Of a stretch of 55,943 nucleotides of DNA, positions 25,765 through 33,807 are shown in pieces. Within the stretch, counting starts at the first letter, position 1; every line of letters starts with the position of its first letter. A model generated the notes under the pieces. It was not told where the DNA came from. It did no database searches and worked only from the letters and a program-made list of their open reading frames with translations. Origin of the DNA: an uncultured Selenomonadaceae bacterium (GTDB lineage: Bacteria > Bacillota > Negativicutes > Selenomonadales > Selenomonadaceae); the NCBI GenBank assembly GCA_905234235.1, contig CAJOHN010000009.1:1-55943 (forward strand), read 5' to 3'. The position numbers and the translations under genes were made by a program.

Positions 25765-26664
25765 TTATTTGAGCGGCGTTTTCTTGCCGTAAAGCAACAA
25801 ATCCCAAACGTCGTAAGCCGCAACTTCGCCCGTCGCGACGCCCTCCGCCGCCTGCAAAAGATTCCCGCCGCAAAGTTTCGGGTCAAGATAAAAGCCCGAT
25901 TCAAGTTCCGTCTCGAAAGGCACAAAGCAAACTTTTTTCCTGTAAGGCAAACAATCAAAACGTTCCAAAACGGCGGGGCTTGACGTGTGCATTGTCACGA
26001 GAACATTCGCCCAATTAATTCTATCCTTGCGCTCGTTCCAAGCCTCCAAAGCGTCAGCGTCGTTCGTGAAACCGTTCATAAACCACTGCGTGCCGTCAAG
26101 CCAGAAAATCGGGTAGTTAATGCCCAAATCCCCGTTGTACTCCGTGCGTTCAAAGTGTAAATCTTTTTTGAGATGCCAACGCGCCTCCGGTAAGAAATTC
26201 ATAAAATGTTCTTCGGAAGTGTACATGCCGATTGTCGGCGACAACACAGGCAAGCCGAGTTTGTGATAAGCAATGCCTGCCCACCAACCCATTGACAAAA
26301 TCGACAGCTTAGAGCGGCGAAGTTCTTTATATTTCTCAAGCGTGAAACCCTGTAAGCAAACCGTGCGGTCGAGAATAAATTTATCCGCGTCGAGTCCGAG
26401 CTCCGCAGCTTCTCTTAAAATCGGCGCGAGGTTTACGTCATGCCCCGTTACCAAAGCCAAATCAAAATCGAGATTGACGAGTTCGCTTTTGTCGATGGTG
26501 TTGAGCCTGTTAATCGGCATGGGCACCGATTCGACGACGCCAACGAGATTCACACTGCCTTTGGGATTATCGAGTACGCCGAACGCTTGACGCAGAAAAG
26601 TTTGCTCCTTAGATTTTTCAGGCGTGGCGGCGGTGTCGTATTGCACCCAAATAACTACGTTCAT
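25765..26664 (-). CDS. DUF1919-family protein, probable surface polysaccharide role
   Basis: 299 residues. The C-terminal two thirds match DUF1919 by pattern: SILSMGWWAGIAYHKLGLPVLSP, a HFMNFLPEARWHL segment, then EAWNERKDRINWANVLV and a final VCFVPF strand. The N-terminal 100 residues form an alpha/beta domain with a GVV...D...VTGHD pattern like a nucleotide-sugar or CoA-binding fold. DUF1919 proteins usually sit in exopolysaccharide or capsule loci; the activity is not established. Here it lies 21 nt upstream of prs in reading order and 18 nt after glmU, an unusual site for it. Confidence 0.7.
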   Translation of the reverse strand: MNVVIWVQYDTAATPEKSKEQTFLRQAFGVLDNPKGSVNLVGVVESVPMPINRLNTIDKSELVNLDFDLALVTGHDVNLAPILREAAELGLDADKFILDRTVCLQGFTLEKYKELRRSKLSILSMGWWAGIAYHKLGLPVLSPTIGMYTSEEHFMNFLPEARWHLKKDLHFERTEYNGDLGINYPIFWLDGTQWFMNGFTNDADALEAWNERKDRINWANVLVTMHTSSPAVLERFDCLPYRKKVCFVPFETELESGFYLDPKLCGGNLLQAAEGVATGEVAAYDVWDLLLYGKKTPLK

Positions 26665-26682
26665 AGAGTTGCCCCCTTAAAA

Positions 26683-28041
26683 TTACTTTCGCTTATCGTT
26701 CCAAACTTCGATATTGGTTTGGCGGGCGCGAGCTACTGCAAGATTATCCTTCGGCACGTCTTTAGTTATCGTCGAACCTGCGGCGATATAAGCACCCTCC
26801 TCGACCGTGACGGGCGCGACCAAATTTGTATTGCAACCGATAAACGCGTTGTCGCCAATCGTCGTGCGATATTTTTTCTTGCCGTCGTAGTTACAGGTAA
26901 CCGTGCCGCAACCGACGTTGACGCCGCTACCCATGTCCGTATCGCCAATGTATTGCAAGTGCGGAAGCTTAGAGCCTTCGCCGACGTTAGAATTTTTAAC
27001 CTCAACAAAATTGCCAACCTTAACATTCTTGCCAATCGTCGTGCCGGGTCTGATATGAACGTAAGGACCAAGCGTAACGCCGTCGCAAATTTCCGCCTCG
27101 TGACAGTAGCTGAACTGCGCGGTAACTTTATTGCCGACAATCATATCGGTAAATCGAATGTTCGGACCGATAGCGCAATCCTCGCCGATAACCGTATTGC
27201 CTTCAATGTAGGTGTTCGGATAAATAATCGTGTCCTGCCCGATTTGAACGTCATCATCAATAAAAGTCGTGTTCGGGTCTATAATCGTGACGCCCGCCTC
27301 CATTAAAACTTTCTCCTTGCGCATACGAATTGCTCTGTCGGCGGCGGCGAGTTGAACGCGATCATTTATGCCCAATGTCTCTATGGCGTATTCGGCAGTG
27401 AACGCGCCAATTTGTTCTCCCGCGTCTTTTAGAATCGTCAGCACGTCGGGCAAGTAATATTCGCCCTGCGCGTTATCGTTATTAACTTTGTCGAGTGCGC
27501 CGAAAAGTTTTTGCACGTCGAAACAATAGCAACCGGCGTTGACTTCCTTAATTTTTTTCTCAAGGTCGGTGGCGTCTTTTTCCTCGACGATTTTTTTAAA
27601 GGTGCCGTCGGTGTCGCGAATAATTCTGCCGTAGCCGATAGCGTCGGGCATTTTTGCTGTTAAAACTGTCGCCGCGCAGGTTGAACTTTCATGAGCCGCA
27701 ACGAAATTTTTTAACAGTTCGCCCGTCAACAGCGGAGTATCGCCACACAGAATTAAAACGGTTCCTTCCGACTGTGCAAAATTTTTCTTAGCCGAAAGAA
27801 CCGCATGTCCCGTGCCGAGTTGCTCCTCCTGTAAGACGAATTCAACGCCTTTTATTTCCTTCTCTACGAGTTGCGCGCCCGAACCAATTACTACTACTTC
27901 TCGCGACGAGCCCGCTTTTTTTGCCGCGTCTATGACATGTTGAAGCATGGGCTTGCCGCCGACCTTGTGTAAGACTTTGGGCAATTTGCTTTTCATGCGC
28001 GTACCTTTGCCCGCCGCCAATATTAAAGTTTCCAAGCTCAT
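26683..28041 (-). CDS. glmU: Bifunctional UDP-N-acetylglucosamine pyrophosphorylase / glucosamine-1-phosphate acetyltransferase
   Basis: 452 residues. The N-terminal uridyltransferase domain (LILAAGKGTRMKSKLPKVLH at about 5-24, then LGTGHAV, CGDTPL) is followed by a left-handed beta-helix acetyltransferase (about 250-452, with hexapeptide repeats such as VRIRPGTTIG-like turns and YDGKKKYRTTIGD). It makes UDP-GlcNAc for peptidoglycan and lipopolysaccharide. GGAGG precedes the ATG. It sits in the conserved ispE/glmU/prs neighbourhood. Confidence 0.96.
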   Translation of the reverse strand: MSLETLILAAGKGTRMKSKLPKVLHKVGGKPMLQHVIDAAKKAGSSREVVVIGSGAQLVEKEIKGVEFVLQEEQLGTGHAVLSAKKNFAQSEGTVLILCGDTPLLTGELLKNFVAAHESSTCAATVLTAKMPDAIGYGRIIRDTDGTFKKIVEEKDATDLEKKIKEVNAGCYCFDVQKLFGALDKVNNDNAQGEYYLPDVLTILKDAGEQIGAFTAEYAIETLGINDRVQLAAADRAIRMRKEKVLMEAGVTIIDPNTTFIDDDVQIGQDTIIYPNTYIEGNTVIGEDCAIGPNIRFTDMIVGNKVTAQFSYCHEAEICDGVTLGPYVHIRPGTTIGKNVKVGNFVEVKNSNVGEGSKLPHLQYIGDTDMGSGVNVGCGTVTCNYDGKKKYRTTIGDNAFIGCNTNLVAPVTVEEGAYIAAGSTITKDVPKDNLAVARARQTNIEVWNDKRK

Positions 28042-28062
28042 AAATAAACCTCCTTGTCCAAA

Positions 28063-28743
28063 CTATTTTACATGTTTTCTCATTGTCTTTAGTAGAGTTT
28101 CTTCCGCCTGTTCCATGTGCCGTTCAGCCGCGTCGCGAGCCGCATCCACATCGCCCGCCGCTATCGCCTCGACCATCGCCCTATGTTCCGCCAATGTTTC
28201 CTGCAACCGTCCCGGATACGACATTGACAGCGTGCGGAAACGCGCCAGCTGTTCCATTAAATTGCTGATTATCGCGACGAGCCGTTCATTGCGACTGACT
28301 TGATAAAGCAACCCGTGAAATTCAACGTCCGTCGCCACGATTTTATCCATGTCGTTATTTTTAATGTGCCCTTCGATTTCTGTCAGCAAGGCGCGAAGTC
28401 TATCGAGTTCTTCGGGTTCAATGCGAATCGTCGCCAAAACTGCCGCGAGGGTTTCGAGTGCCGAGCGTATTTCAAAAATCTCCTTAACGTCGCGGACAGA
28501 AATACTCGAAACGTAAGTGCCTCTGCGTGGCATCATTATCACGTAGCCTTCCTGTTCGAGCTTACGAATTGCCTCGCGGACGGGCGTTCGACTGATTCCC
28601 AACTCTTCGGCGAGTTGCACTTCCATTAAGCGTTCGCCCGGCTCCAATATCCCGCGCTTTATCGCGTCGCGCAGTGCCTCGCAAACCGTTTCGCGCAGAG
28701 GTCTGTAACTGTCTATCGTTATCGGTTCCAATCTGTTGCCCAT
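28063..28743 (-). CDS. GntR-family regulator, FadR/FCD subfamily
   Basis: About 226 residues. The winged-helix DNA-binding domain is N-terminal (about 15-80, ELGISRTPVREAIRKLEQEG) and an FCD all-helical effector domain follows (about 90-220, with acidic and His residues, ATDVEFHGLLYQVSRN, AEHRAMVEAIAAGD and ERHMEQ, that usually bind a metal). The ligand is probably a small organic acid. ATG 28743 has better ribosome-site spacing than the ATG at 28749. Its location between ispE and glmU, where other Firmicutes carry purR/spoVG, suggests it is ancestral there. Confidence 0.9.
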   Translation of the reverse strand: MGNRLEPITIDSYRPLRETVCEALRDAIKRGILEPGERLMEVQLAEELGISRTPVREAIRKLEQEGYVIMMPRRGTYVSSISVRDVKEIFEIRSALETLAAVLATIRIEPEELDRLRALLTEIEGHIKNNDMDKIVATDVEFHGLLYQVSRNERLVAIISNLMEQLARFRTLSMSYPGRLQETLAEHRAMVEAIAAGDVDAARDAAERHMEQAEETLLKTMRKHVK

Positions 28744-28759
28744 CGTCATTCATCCTTAC

Positions 28760-29602
28760 CTAGAAAGTTTTCGTGATAAAAATCTGCGCGGCGTCGACAC
28801 TTGCGGCGATTTTTTTTGCGGTTAAGTCGTCGTCCGTCAAAGCGAAAACCGTTGCGCCGCTGCCGCTCATCAAAGCGACGTTCGCACCGGCGGCAGAAAA
28901 TTTGTTTTTAATTTCGGCGATGGCGGGGATTTTTTTAATCGCGACGCTCTCCAAGACGTTGGAAAAATTTTTAAACGCCGCGTCATAATCTCCGCGTTGC
29001 AGTTGCGCGATAATCGTTTTAGTCGGCGGATGAATCTGCGCGGAGTTTTCGTCGTAAGTTTTATAAGCCCAAGCCGTTGAAATTTCTCCGTCGGGCTTAG
29101 CCAAGACGACGTTGAACCTTTTAATAGGCGCGAGGGGCGTTAGAATTTCGCCGCGACCTTCAGCAAAACAAGTGCCGCCGATTATGCAAAACGGAACGTC
29201 GGAGCCGATACGTTCGCCGATTTTGCAAAGTTCGTTGTCAGTCAAATTCAATTCGTAAAGACGATTCAAGCCGCGAATCACAGCCGCCGCATCAGCCGAG
29301 CCGCCACCTAAGCCCGCCGCCGAAGGAATTTTTTTCTTGAGTTCAATCGCGACGCCCAAATCTTTGCCGACAAACTTTTGAACTTCAACAGCCGCACGCC
29401 ACGCTAAATTTTTTTCATCGCTCGGAATGTTTTTGCCGCCGTCAATCTTTAATCGAACGCCGCTTGCAATTTTCTTTAGCTCGACTTCATCGGCGAGCTC
29501 AATCATCTGCATTATCATTTCGACTTCGTGATAACCGTCCGCACGCACGCCTAAAATGTCCAGCGTCAAATTTATTTTCGCCCGCGCCAATTCTTTTAGC
29601 AT
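28760..29602 (-). CDS. ispE: 4-diphosphocytidyl-2-C-methyl-D-erythritol kinase
   Basis: 280-residue GHMP kinase of the non-mevalonate isoprenoid pathway, phosphorylating CDP-methylerythritol. The start KINLTLDILGVRADGYHEV is typical. The ATP-binding GHMP motif is IPSAAGLGGGSADAAA at about residue 90-105, and the C-terminal glycine motif is MSGSGATVFAL. It begins a long leftward operon (ispE, gntR, glmU, DUF1919, prs, htpG) driven by the promoter at 29634-29662. Confidence 0.95.
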   Translation of the reverse strand: MLKELARAKINLTLDILGVRADGYHEVEMIMQMIELADEVELKKIASGVRLKIDGGKNIPSDEKNLAWRAAVEVQKFVGKDLGVAIELKKKIPSAAGLGGGSADAAAVIRGLNRLYELNLTDNELCKIGERIGSDVPFCIIGGTCFAEGRGEILTPLAPIKRFNVVLAKPDGEISTAWAYKTYDENSAQIHPPTKTIIAQLQRGDYDAAFKNFSNVLESVAIKKIPAIAEIKNKFSAAGANVALMSGSGATVFALTDDDLTAKKIAASVDAAQIFITKTF

Positions 29603-29633
29603 TAACTCACCACGCCTTCAAATTTTCGGCAAA

Positions 29634-29662
29634 ATTCTATCACGCTTTAATTTCCTTGACAA
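29634..29662 (-). promoter_or_regulatory. Promoter of the ispE operon
   Basis: On the minus strand TTGTCA, a 17-nt spacer and TAGAAT lie between the carD terminator and the ispE start. Confidence 0.7.
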
Positions 29663-29665
29663 GAC

Positions 29666-29693
29666 ACAAAAAATCCCGCCGCTTTGACGGGAT
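29666..29693 (-). terminator. Terminator of carD
   Basis: Minus-strand stem ATCCCG/CGGGAT with a partly paired 9-nt interior is followed by seven T. It lies 21 nt beyond the carD stop. Confidence 0.88.
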
Positions 29694-29714
29694 AAAAATC
29701 TCTTGCCGATAACT

Positions 29715-30209
29715 TTAATTCTCTTCCTCTTGCGGCACGTCAATTAACTCGTCGACCCATTCGGTAATTTCTTCGGGAGTTTTATTGCAGACGTAAACGA
29801 GTTCGCTGATTAAAAGTTGCCGCGAAAGATCCAGTAACCGTTTCTCGCCGCTGGAAATTTTTTTCTTGTTATTCTGCCGAGACAAATTCCGCGCAACCGA
29901 CGCCGCGTCTAAAATGTCGCCGGTTTTAAGCCGTTCAAGGTTCGTGTGAAATCGTTTATTCCAACTGCCTTGAATTTGTTCCGTCTCCGCCTGCAATACC
30001 GCGATAACTTCCTCAACCTGCGCGGGCGTGATTAGTTCGCGTAAACCAATTTCCTCAATTTTGTCGACCGGTAGCATAAGCTTCATGTCACCCATCGGAA
30101 GTCGAAATACATAGTAGGAACTGACGACCCCTCCGACTTCGTTCTCCTCGACGCCTACAATCTCTCCGGCACCGTGCATCGGATAAACAACCTTGTCGCC
30201 GATTTTCAA
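29715..30209 (-). CDS. CarD-family RNA polymerase-binding regulator
   Basis: 164 residues. The N-terminal Tudor-like RNA-polymerase-interacting domain (about 1-60, KIGDKVVYPMHGAGEIVGV) is related to the TRCF/Mfd interaction domain. A helical C-terminal DNA-contacting domain follows (about 70-160). CarD proteins stabilise open promoter complexes, especially at rRNA genes. TTG 30209 follows AGGAGGTGG; an upstream in-frame ATG at 30248 would overlap the promoter. It is transcribed alone between its promoter and terminator. Confidence 0.92.
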   Translation of the reverse strand: MKIGDKVVYPMHGAGEIVGVEENEVGGVVSSYYVFRLPMGDMKLMLPVDKIEEIGLRELITPAQVEEVIAVLQAETEQIQGSWNKRFHTNLERLKTGDILDAASVARNLSRQNNKKKISSGEKRLLDLSRQLLISELVYVCNKTPEEITEWVDELIDVPQEEEN

Positions 30210-30238
30210 CTTACGCCACCTCCTGCGGAATTTTTTAC

Positions 30239-30267
30239 ATTTTATCAAACGCCGCCCGCAATGTAAA
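30239..30267 (-). promoter_or_regulatory. carD promoter
   Basis: Minus-strand TTTACA, 17-nt spacer, TAAAAT, in the 68-nt gap between uvrC and carD. Confidence 0.7.
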
Positions 30268-30277
30268 GGAACTTATT

Positions 30278-32020
30278 TCACGATTGCGCGTCGAAAAATT
30301 TCCTGAGCGAATCGGCGGCGGCTCGCGTCATACTCGGCACGGCTGAAAGTTCCTCGACAGTTGCCGATTTTATTTTGCTTATCGTCCCGAACGCTTTAAA
30401 CAGTTCAGTGCGACGCTTAACGCCAATTCCCGCAACGTTATCGAGTTCGGATTTCAAGTTACGTTTACGGCGTAATTTTCTGTGGTAAGTTATGGCGAAA
30501 CGATGAGCCTCGTCGCGAATCCTTTGCATAAGTTTAAGAGCTTGGCTGTCACGTGGAAGTTCGACGGGGATTGATGAGCCTTCAACGAAAATTAATTCAA
30601 ACTGTTTAGCGAGCCCGACGACAGGAGTTTTATTCCCGAAGCCGCGAATAATTTCCAGCGCGGAACTTAATTGTCCAAGTCCGCCGTCGATAACAATCAA
30701 ATCGGGCAGATTATCGGTGTGTTCGTAGCGGCGGGCAGTGACTTCGCGCATTGACATAAAATCATCGGGCTTGCCCTCCGTCGAACGGATTTTGTAGCGG
30801 CGATAACTTTTTTTATCGGGCGAGCCGTCCATAAACACAACCATCGACGCCACAGTTTCCGCGCCTTGAATGTGAGAAATATCGAAGCATTCCATACGGC
30901 GGGGGAGTCGCGGCAAGTTCAAAAATTTTTTCAGCTCCTCAACTCCCTTATCCCTGTCCCCCGAACCCTGCGCCCTTAAAAAACGCTCCGCGTTTTGCCC
31001 AGCCATGTCGACCAAAGATTTTTTGACGCCGCGTTTGGGAACGATTAACTTCGCGCCGAGCCATTCGCTTAAAATTTTTTCTTCGGACAATTCGACGGGC
31101 AATAAAATTTCTGTCGCCGAGATTTTAGCGCGTGAATAGTACTGCTTAATAAATTCCGTTAAAATTATTTCGTCGGATTCGTTATCGGCACCGCTTAGTA
31201 AAAAATTTTCGCGCCCGATGATTTTGCCCTCGCGAATAAAAAAAATTTGCGCGCAAGTCTCGCCGTCCAGCCTTGCCAAACCAATCGCGTCAACGTCGCC
31301 GGTGTCGGTTACGATTTTTTGTTTCTCGGTGACTTTTTTTATTGCCAAGAGAATATCGCGAAGTTTAGCCGCCCGTTCAAAATCCAAATTATCGGCGGCG
31401 GCGTTCATCTGATTTGTAAGCTCACGTTCAATCTGCGCGGTACGCCCCTCCAAAAATTTTTCGGCGGCATTGACAAGGCTTGTATAATTTTCGCGGGAAA
31501 TTTTATTTGCGCAGGGCGCGAGACAACGTTTGATATGAAACTCTAAGCACGGACGCTTGGCAAAAGTTTTACAAGTGCGGAGCGGGAAAATTTTCCTAAG
31601 GAGCGCGAGAGTTTCCTTGACGGCAAGCCCATTGGTGCAAGGTCCGAAGTAGCGTGAACCGTCGTGAATAATCCGCCGCGTCAAAATAATTCGCGGGAAC
31701 TCGTCGGCAGTCACGCGCAGATACGGATAACTTTTATCGTCTTTGAGGCTGATGTTGTAGCGCGGGCGATATTTCTTAATCAAATTGCATTCGAGAATCA
31801 GAGCCTCGACTTCGGTAGCGGTTATAATCGTCTCGAAGTCAGCGATTTTAGCGACCATAGCTTTAACTTTCGCGCCGTGATTTTTATTGGCTTGGAAATA
31901 TTGGCGGACGCGATTTTTAAGCACGCGAGCCTTGCCGACATAAATAATTTTGCCGCGAGCGTCCTTCATGAGGTAAACGCCGGGCGCGTCGGGCAAAGTC
32001 TTAAGTTTATCAACGTTCAT
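30278..32020 (-). CDS. uvrC: Excinuclease ABC subunit C
   Basis: 580 residues. Performs the two incisions of nucleotide excision repair. The N-terminal GIY-YIG nuclease is visible as PGVYLMKD...IIYVGKA (about 12-32). A Cys-rich region follows (FPLRTCKTFAKRPCLEFHI), then a UVR domain (MNAAADNLDFERAAKLRD), the RNase H-like endonuclease domain (CFDISHIQGAETVASMVVF, VIDGGLGQL) and a C-terminal helix-hairpin-helix (VAGIGVKRRTELFKAFG). ATG 32020 has GGAAAGG upstream. Confidence 0.96.
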   Translation of the reverse strand: MNVDKLKTLPDAPGVYLMKDARGKIIYVGKARVLKNRVRQYFQANKNHGAKVKAMVAKIADFETIITATEVEALILECNLIKKYRPRYNISLKDDKSYPYLRVTADEFPRIILTRRIIHDGSRYFGPCTNGLAVKETLALLRKIFPLRTCKTFAKRPCLEFHIKRCLAPCANKISRENYTSLVNAAEKFLEGRTAQIERELTNQMNAAADNLDFERAAKLRDILLAIKKVTEKQKIVTDTGDVDAIGLARLDGETCAQIFFIREGKIIGRENFLLSGADNESDEIILTEFIKQYYSRAKISATEILLPVELSEEKILSEWLGAKLIVPKRGVKKSLVDMAGQNAERFLRAQGSGDRDKGVEELKKFLNLPRLPRRMECFDISHIQGAETVASMVVFMDGSPDKKSYRRYKIRSTEGKPDDFMSMREVTARRYEHTDNLPDLIVIDGGLGQLSSALEIIRGFGNKTPVVGLAKQFELIFVEGSSIPVELPRDSQALKLMQRIRDEAHRFAITYHRKLRRKRNLKSELDNVAGIGVKRRTELFKAFGTISKIKSATVEELSAVPSMTRAAADSLRKFFDAQS

Positions 32021-32044
32021 GAAAAGCCTTTCCAAATTTTTATC

Positions 32045-32073
32045 TTGAAAAAATTATGGAGCTGTGCTATATT
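32045..32073 (+). promoter_or_regulatory. Promoter of the small hydrophobic peptide (toxin-like) gene
   Basis: TTGAAA (32045-32050), a 17-nt spacer and TATATT (32068-32073). The predicted start of transcription is near 32080, exactly where the 11-nt fold-back repeat begins. Confidence 0.75.
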
Positions 32074-32079
32074 CGGCGC

Positions 32080-32296
32080 GGCAGTCGGTGAGTCGGCTCT
32101 CCTCTCGCATGAGAGGGGGTGATGTCATGGACAAATTTCAATGGTTGATGCTCGCACTGAGCCTCATCCAGACCGTCCTGATGTTGCTCACGTTCCTAGA
32201 TTAATTTAGAAACGAAAAAAGCCGCATTTGCGGTACGACCTTCTTCGAACCCATCTACTAAGAGAGAAGGCGTCGACCCCCAAAACACCGACTGCC
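32080..32296 (+). repeat. Long-range 11-bp inverted repeat enclosing the peptide gene
   Basis: GGCAGTCGGTG at 32080-32090 is a perfect reverse complement of CACCGACTGCC at 32286-32296. The two would join the 5' and 3' ends of the peptide mRNA. Inside, a 9-bp hairpin with tetraloop GCAT (32098-32106 with 32111-32119) hides the GAGAGGGGG ribosome site. A second stem, CCTTCT (32239-32244) with AGAAGG (32265-32270), lies in the 3' part. Confidence 0.8.
32127..32204 (+). CDS. 25-residue hydrophobic peptide, putative type I toxin
   Basis: ATG 32127 to TAA 32202-32204 encodes 25 residues: a short polar start (MDKFQW), one hydrophobic helix rich in Leu/Met and a terminal LLTFLD. The strong ribosome site GAGAGGGGGTGATGTC precedes it but is buried in a hairpin. 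Size, membrane helix and the LLTF(I/L)D ending resemble Firmicutes short holin-like toxins (Hol_Tox) and Fst/Hok-type peptides. An in-frame ATG at 32109 lies inside the hairpin and is less likely. The antisense RNA beginning near 32315 covers the 3' part of this mRNA. A harmless small membrane protein or an rnhA leader peptide are the alternatives. Confidence 0.65.
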   Translation: MDKFQWLMLALSLIQTVLMLLTFLD

Positions 32297-32315
32297 TTAA
32301 AATTGCCTTTTAACG
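32212..32315 (-). ncRNA. Putative antisense RNA antitoxin
   Basis: A strong leftward promoter (32322-32350) should start transcription near 32315. The transcript ends at a minus-strand terminator with stem CCGCA/TGCGG (32222-32226, 32229-32233) and six T at 32215-32220. The result is an RNA of about 100 nt, complementary to the 3' untranslated part of the peptide mRNA, including CACCGACTGCC. It can compete with the mRNA's own fold-back pairing, as in type I toxin-antitoxin systems. Confidence 0.65.
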
Positions 32316-32321
32316 CAAAAA

Positions 32322-32350
32322 AATCTAGCATAAATCCTTAAAGTTGTCAA
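32322..32350 (-). promoter_or_regulatory. Strong antisense promoter opposite the peptide gene
   Basis: Minus-strand TTGACA (complement of 32345-32350), a 17-nt spacer and TAGATT (complement of 32322-32327), preceded by TGC, an extended -10. It is the best consensus promoter in this part of the window and points away from rnhA, with no coding gene downstream until uvrC, so an RNA product is expected. Confidence 0.75.
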
Positions 32351-32372
32351 GCAAAGCTTTGGAGGGCAAATG

Positions 32373-32831
32373 ATGATAAAAATTTATACGGACGGTTCAT
32401 GCTTAGGGAATCCGGGCGCGGGCGGTTGGGCGGCGGTTATCGTCGACGAACAAAATCAGCGCGAAGAAATTTACGGCGGCGCGGAACATACGACTAACAA
32501 CCGAATGGAACTCACGGCGGCGATTAAGGCACTGGAAAAAATTTCTGCGGGCGCGAGCGTCGAACTTTTCACGGACAGCAGTTACCTTAAGAATGCGTTC
32601 ACGAACGGCTGGCTGGTAAATTGGAAGCGCAACGGTTGGAAGACGGCGGCTAAAAAACCCGTCCTCAATCAAGATTTATGGCTTGCGTTGGATGAATTAA
32701 TCTCGACACGCGACGTTAAATTTAATTGGGTTAAGGGGCACGCCGGAGATTTTTTTAATGAACGTTGCGATACTCTTGCGCGGACGACGGCAGAAAAATT
32801 TCAATCAAAAAACTCCAAGCGTCTTGAATAA
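32373..32831 (+). CDS. rnhA: Ribonuclease HI
   Basis: 152 residues. Cleaves RNA in RNA-DNA hybrids. The catalytic carboxylates are Asp7 (YTDGSCLGNPG), Glu46 (NNRMEL), Asp68 (LFTDSSY) and Asp133, with the activating His123 in VKGHAGD. The basic protrusion is present (NWKRNGWKTAAKK). GGAGGG gives a better distance to ATG 32373 than to ATG 32370. Its 3' end overlaps the convergent AEC gene by 27 bp. Confidence 0.96.
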   Translation: MIKIYTDGSCLGNPGAGGWAAVIVDEQNQREEIYGGAEHTTNNRMELTAAIKALEKISAGASVELFTDSSYLKNAFTNGWLVNWKRNGWKTAAKKPVLNQDLWLALDELISTRDVKFNWVKGHAGDFFNERCDTLARTTAEKFQSKNSKRLE

Positions 32832-33749
32832 AAGTATCCAACAAAACATCGTCAAACAAGACAAGCCCGACGTAAACACGACGCAATTCGCCGCAAGTTC
32901 CGAATCGCCGTCCATCTGTTGAGCCATCGCAAAGCTGACGACCGCGCAGGGCGAGGCAAATATCGCAACCAACGTGACAAATTCAATCCCCGTGAATCCA
33001 AATAAAAATGCCGCCGTCGATAACATTATCGCGGGCACGAGGATTAATCTCCCGAAGATTGCACCGATTAGTTGCTTTCTATGTTCGTGAGTCGCGCCGA
33101 ATCTGAACGACGCACCTAAAATTATCAGCGCAACGGGAGTTGTCGCCGCCGAGATTTGCCCGATTGGTTTAAGGATTGGCTTTGGAACTTCGACGCCCAA
33201 GATTAAAAGTGTCGCGCCCGCAATCGCGCCAAGTATCATCGGATTTTTGAAGACGCCTTTTATTATCGGCAGCAATGCAAACTTCCCGCCGCGAAATGTT
33301 TCCAACGCGAACACCGCTAAGATATTATAAATCGGCACGATAACCGCAATCATCATCGTTGAGACTGCAATATTTTCGTCGCCAAAAATGTTCGCGACTA
33401 TCGGCACGCCCATTAATACAAAATTGCTCCTGAAAATCGCTTGCACTAAAACGCCGCGCCGCTTGTTATCCGGTTCGATTCGTGGGATAATTATCATCAG
33501 CAAAGTAAAAATTATCAGCACGCCGCACGCCCCGAATAACATCAACTTCGGTCTGAAACTCGTTGCCAGTTCGGTCGTGTAGATTGAATAAAACATCATG
33601 CAACAAAAAAATACTCGGAACACCATTCGATTCATGTGATTAAGTTCTTCGTCGGTCAACCACCTTTGAAACTTCACGAACGCGCCGATTGCCATTAAAC
33701 AAAACATCGGCACGACCGCGCTCACTGCCACGATAAAATTGCTGAACAT
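32805..33749 (-). CDS. AEC-family transporter (auxin efflux carrier type)
   Basis: 314 residues with about ten membrane helices in two halves. Characteristic features are an N-terminal PMFCLMAIGAFVKFQRWL segment, the mid-protein GVPIVANIFGDEN loop and a second-half GASFRF and AIFASPCAVVSF segment. Members export or import small organic acids such as malate; the substrate is not predictable. ATG 33749 with GAGGAG upstream is preferred over a long upstream extension. It is divergent from ndk across 58 nt. Confidence 0.88.
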   Translation of the reverse strand: MFSNFIVAVSAVVPMFCLMAIGAFVKFQRWLTDEELNHMNRMVFRVFFCCMMFYSIYTTELATSFRPKLMLFGACGVLIIFTLLMIIIPRIEPDNKRRGVLVQAIFRSNFVLMGVPIVANIFGDENIAVSTMMIAVIVPIYNILAVFALETFRGGKFALLPIIKGVFKNPMILGAIAGATLLILGVEVPKPILKPIGQISAATTPVALIILGASFRFGATHEHRKQLIGAIFGRLILVPAIMLSTAAFLFGFTGIEFVTLVAIFASPCAVVSFAMAQQMDGDSELAANCVVFTSGLSCLTMFCWILLFKTLGVF

Positions 33750-33807
33750 TATCTCAACTCCTCGCCGCAATTTTATCACACAGAAAAACTTTTGGGAGGA
33801 TATTTTT

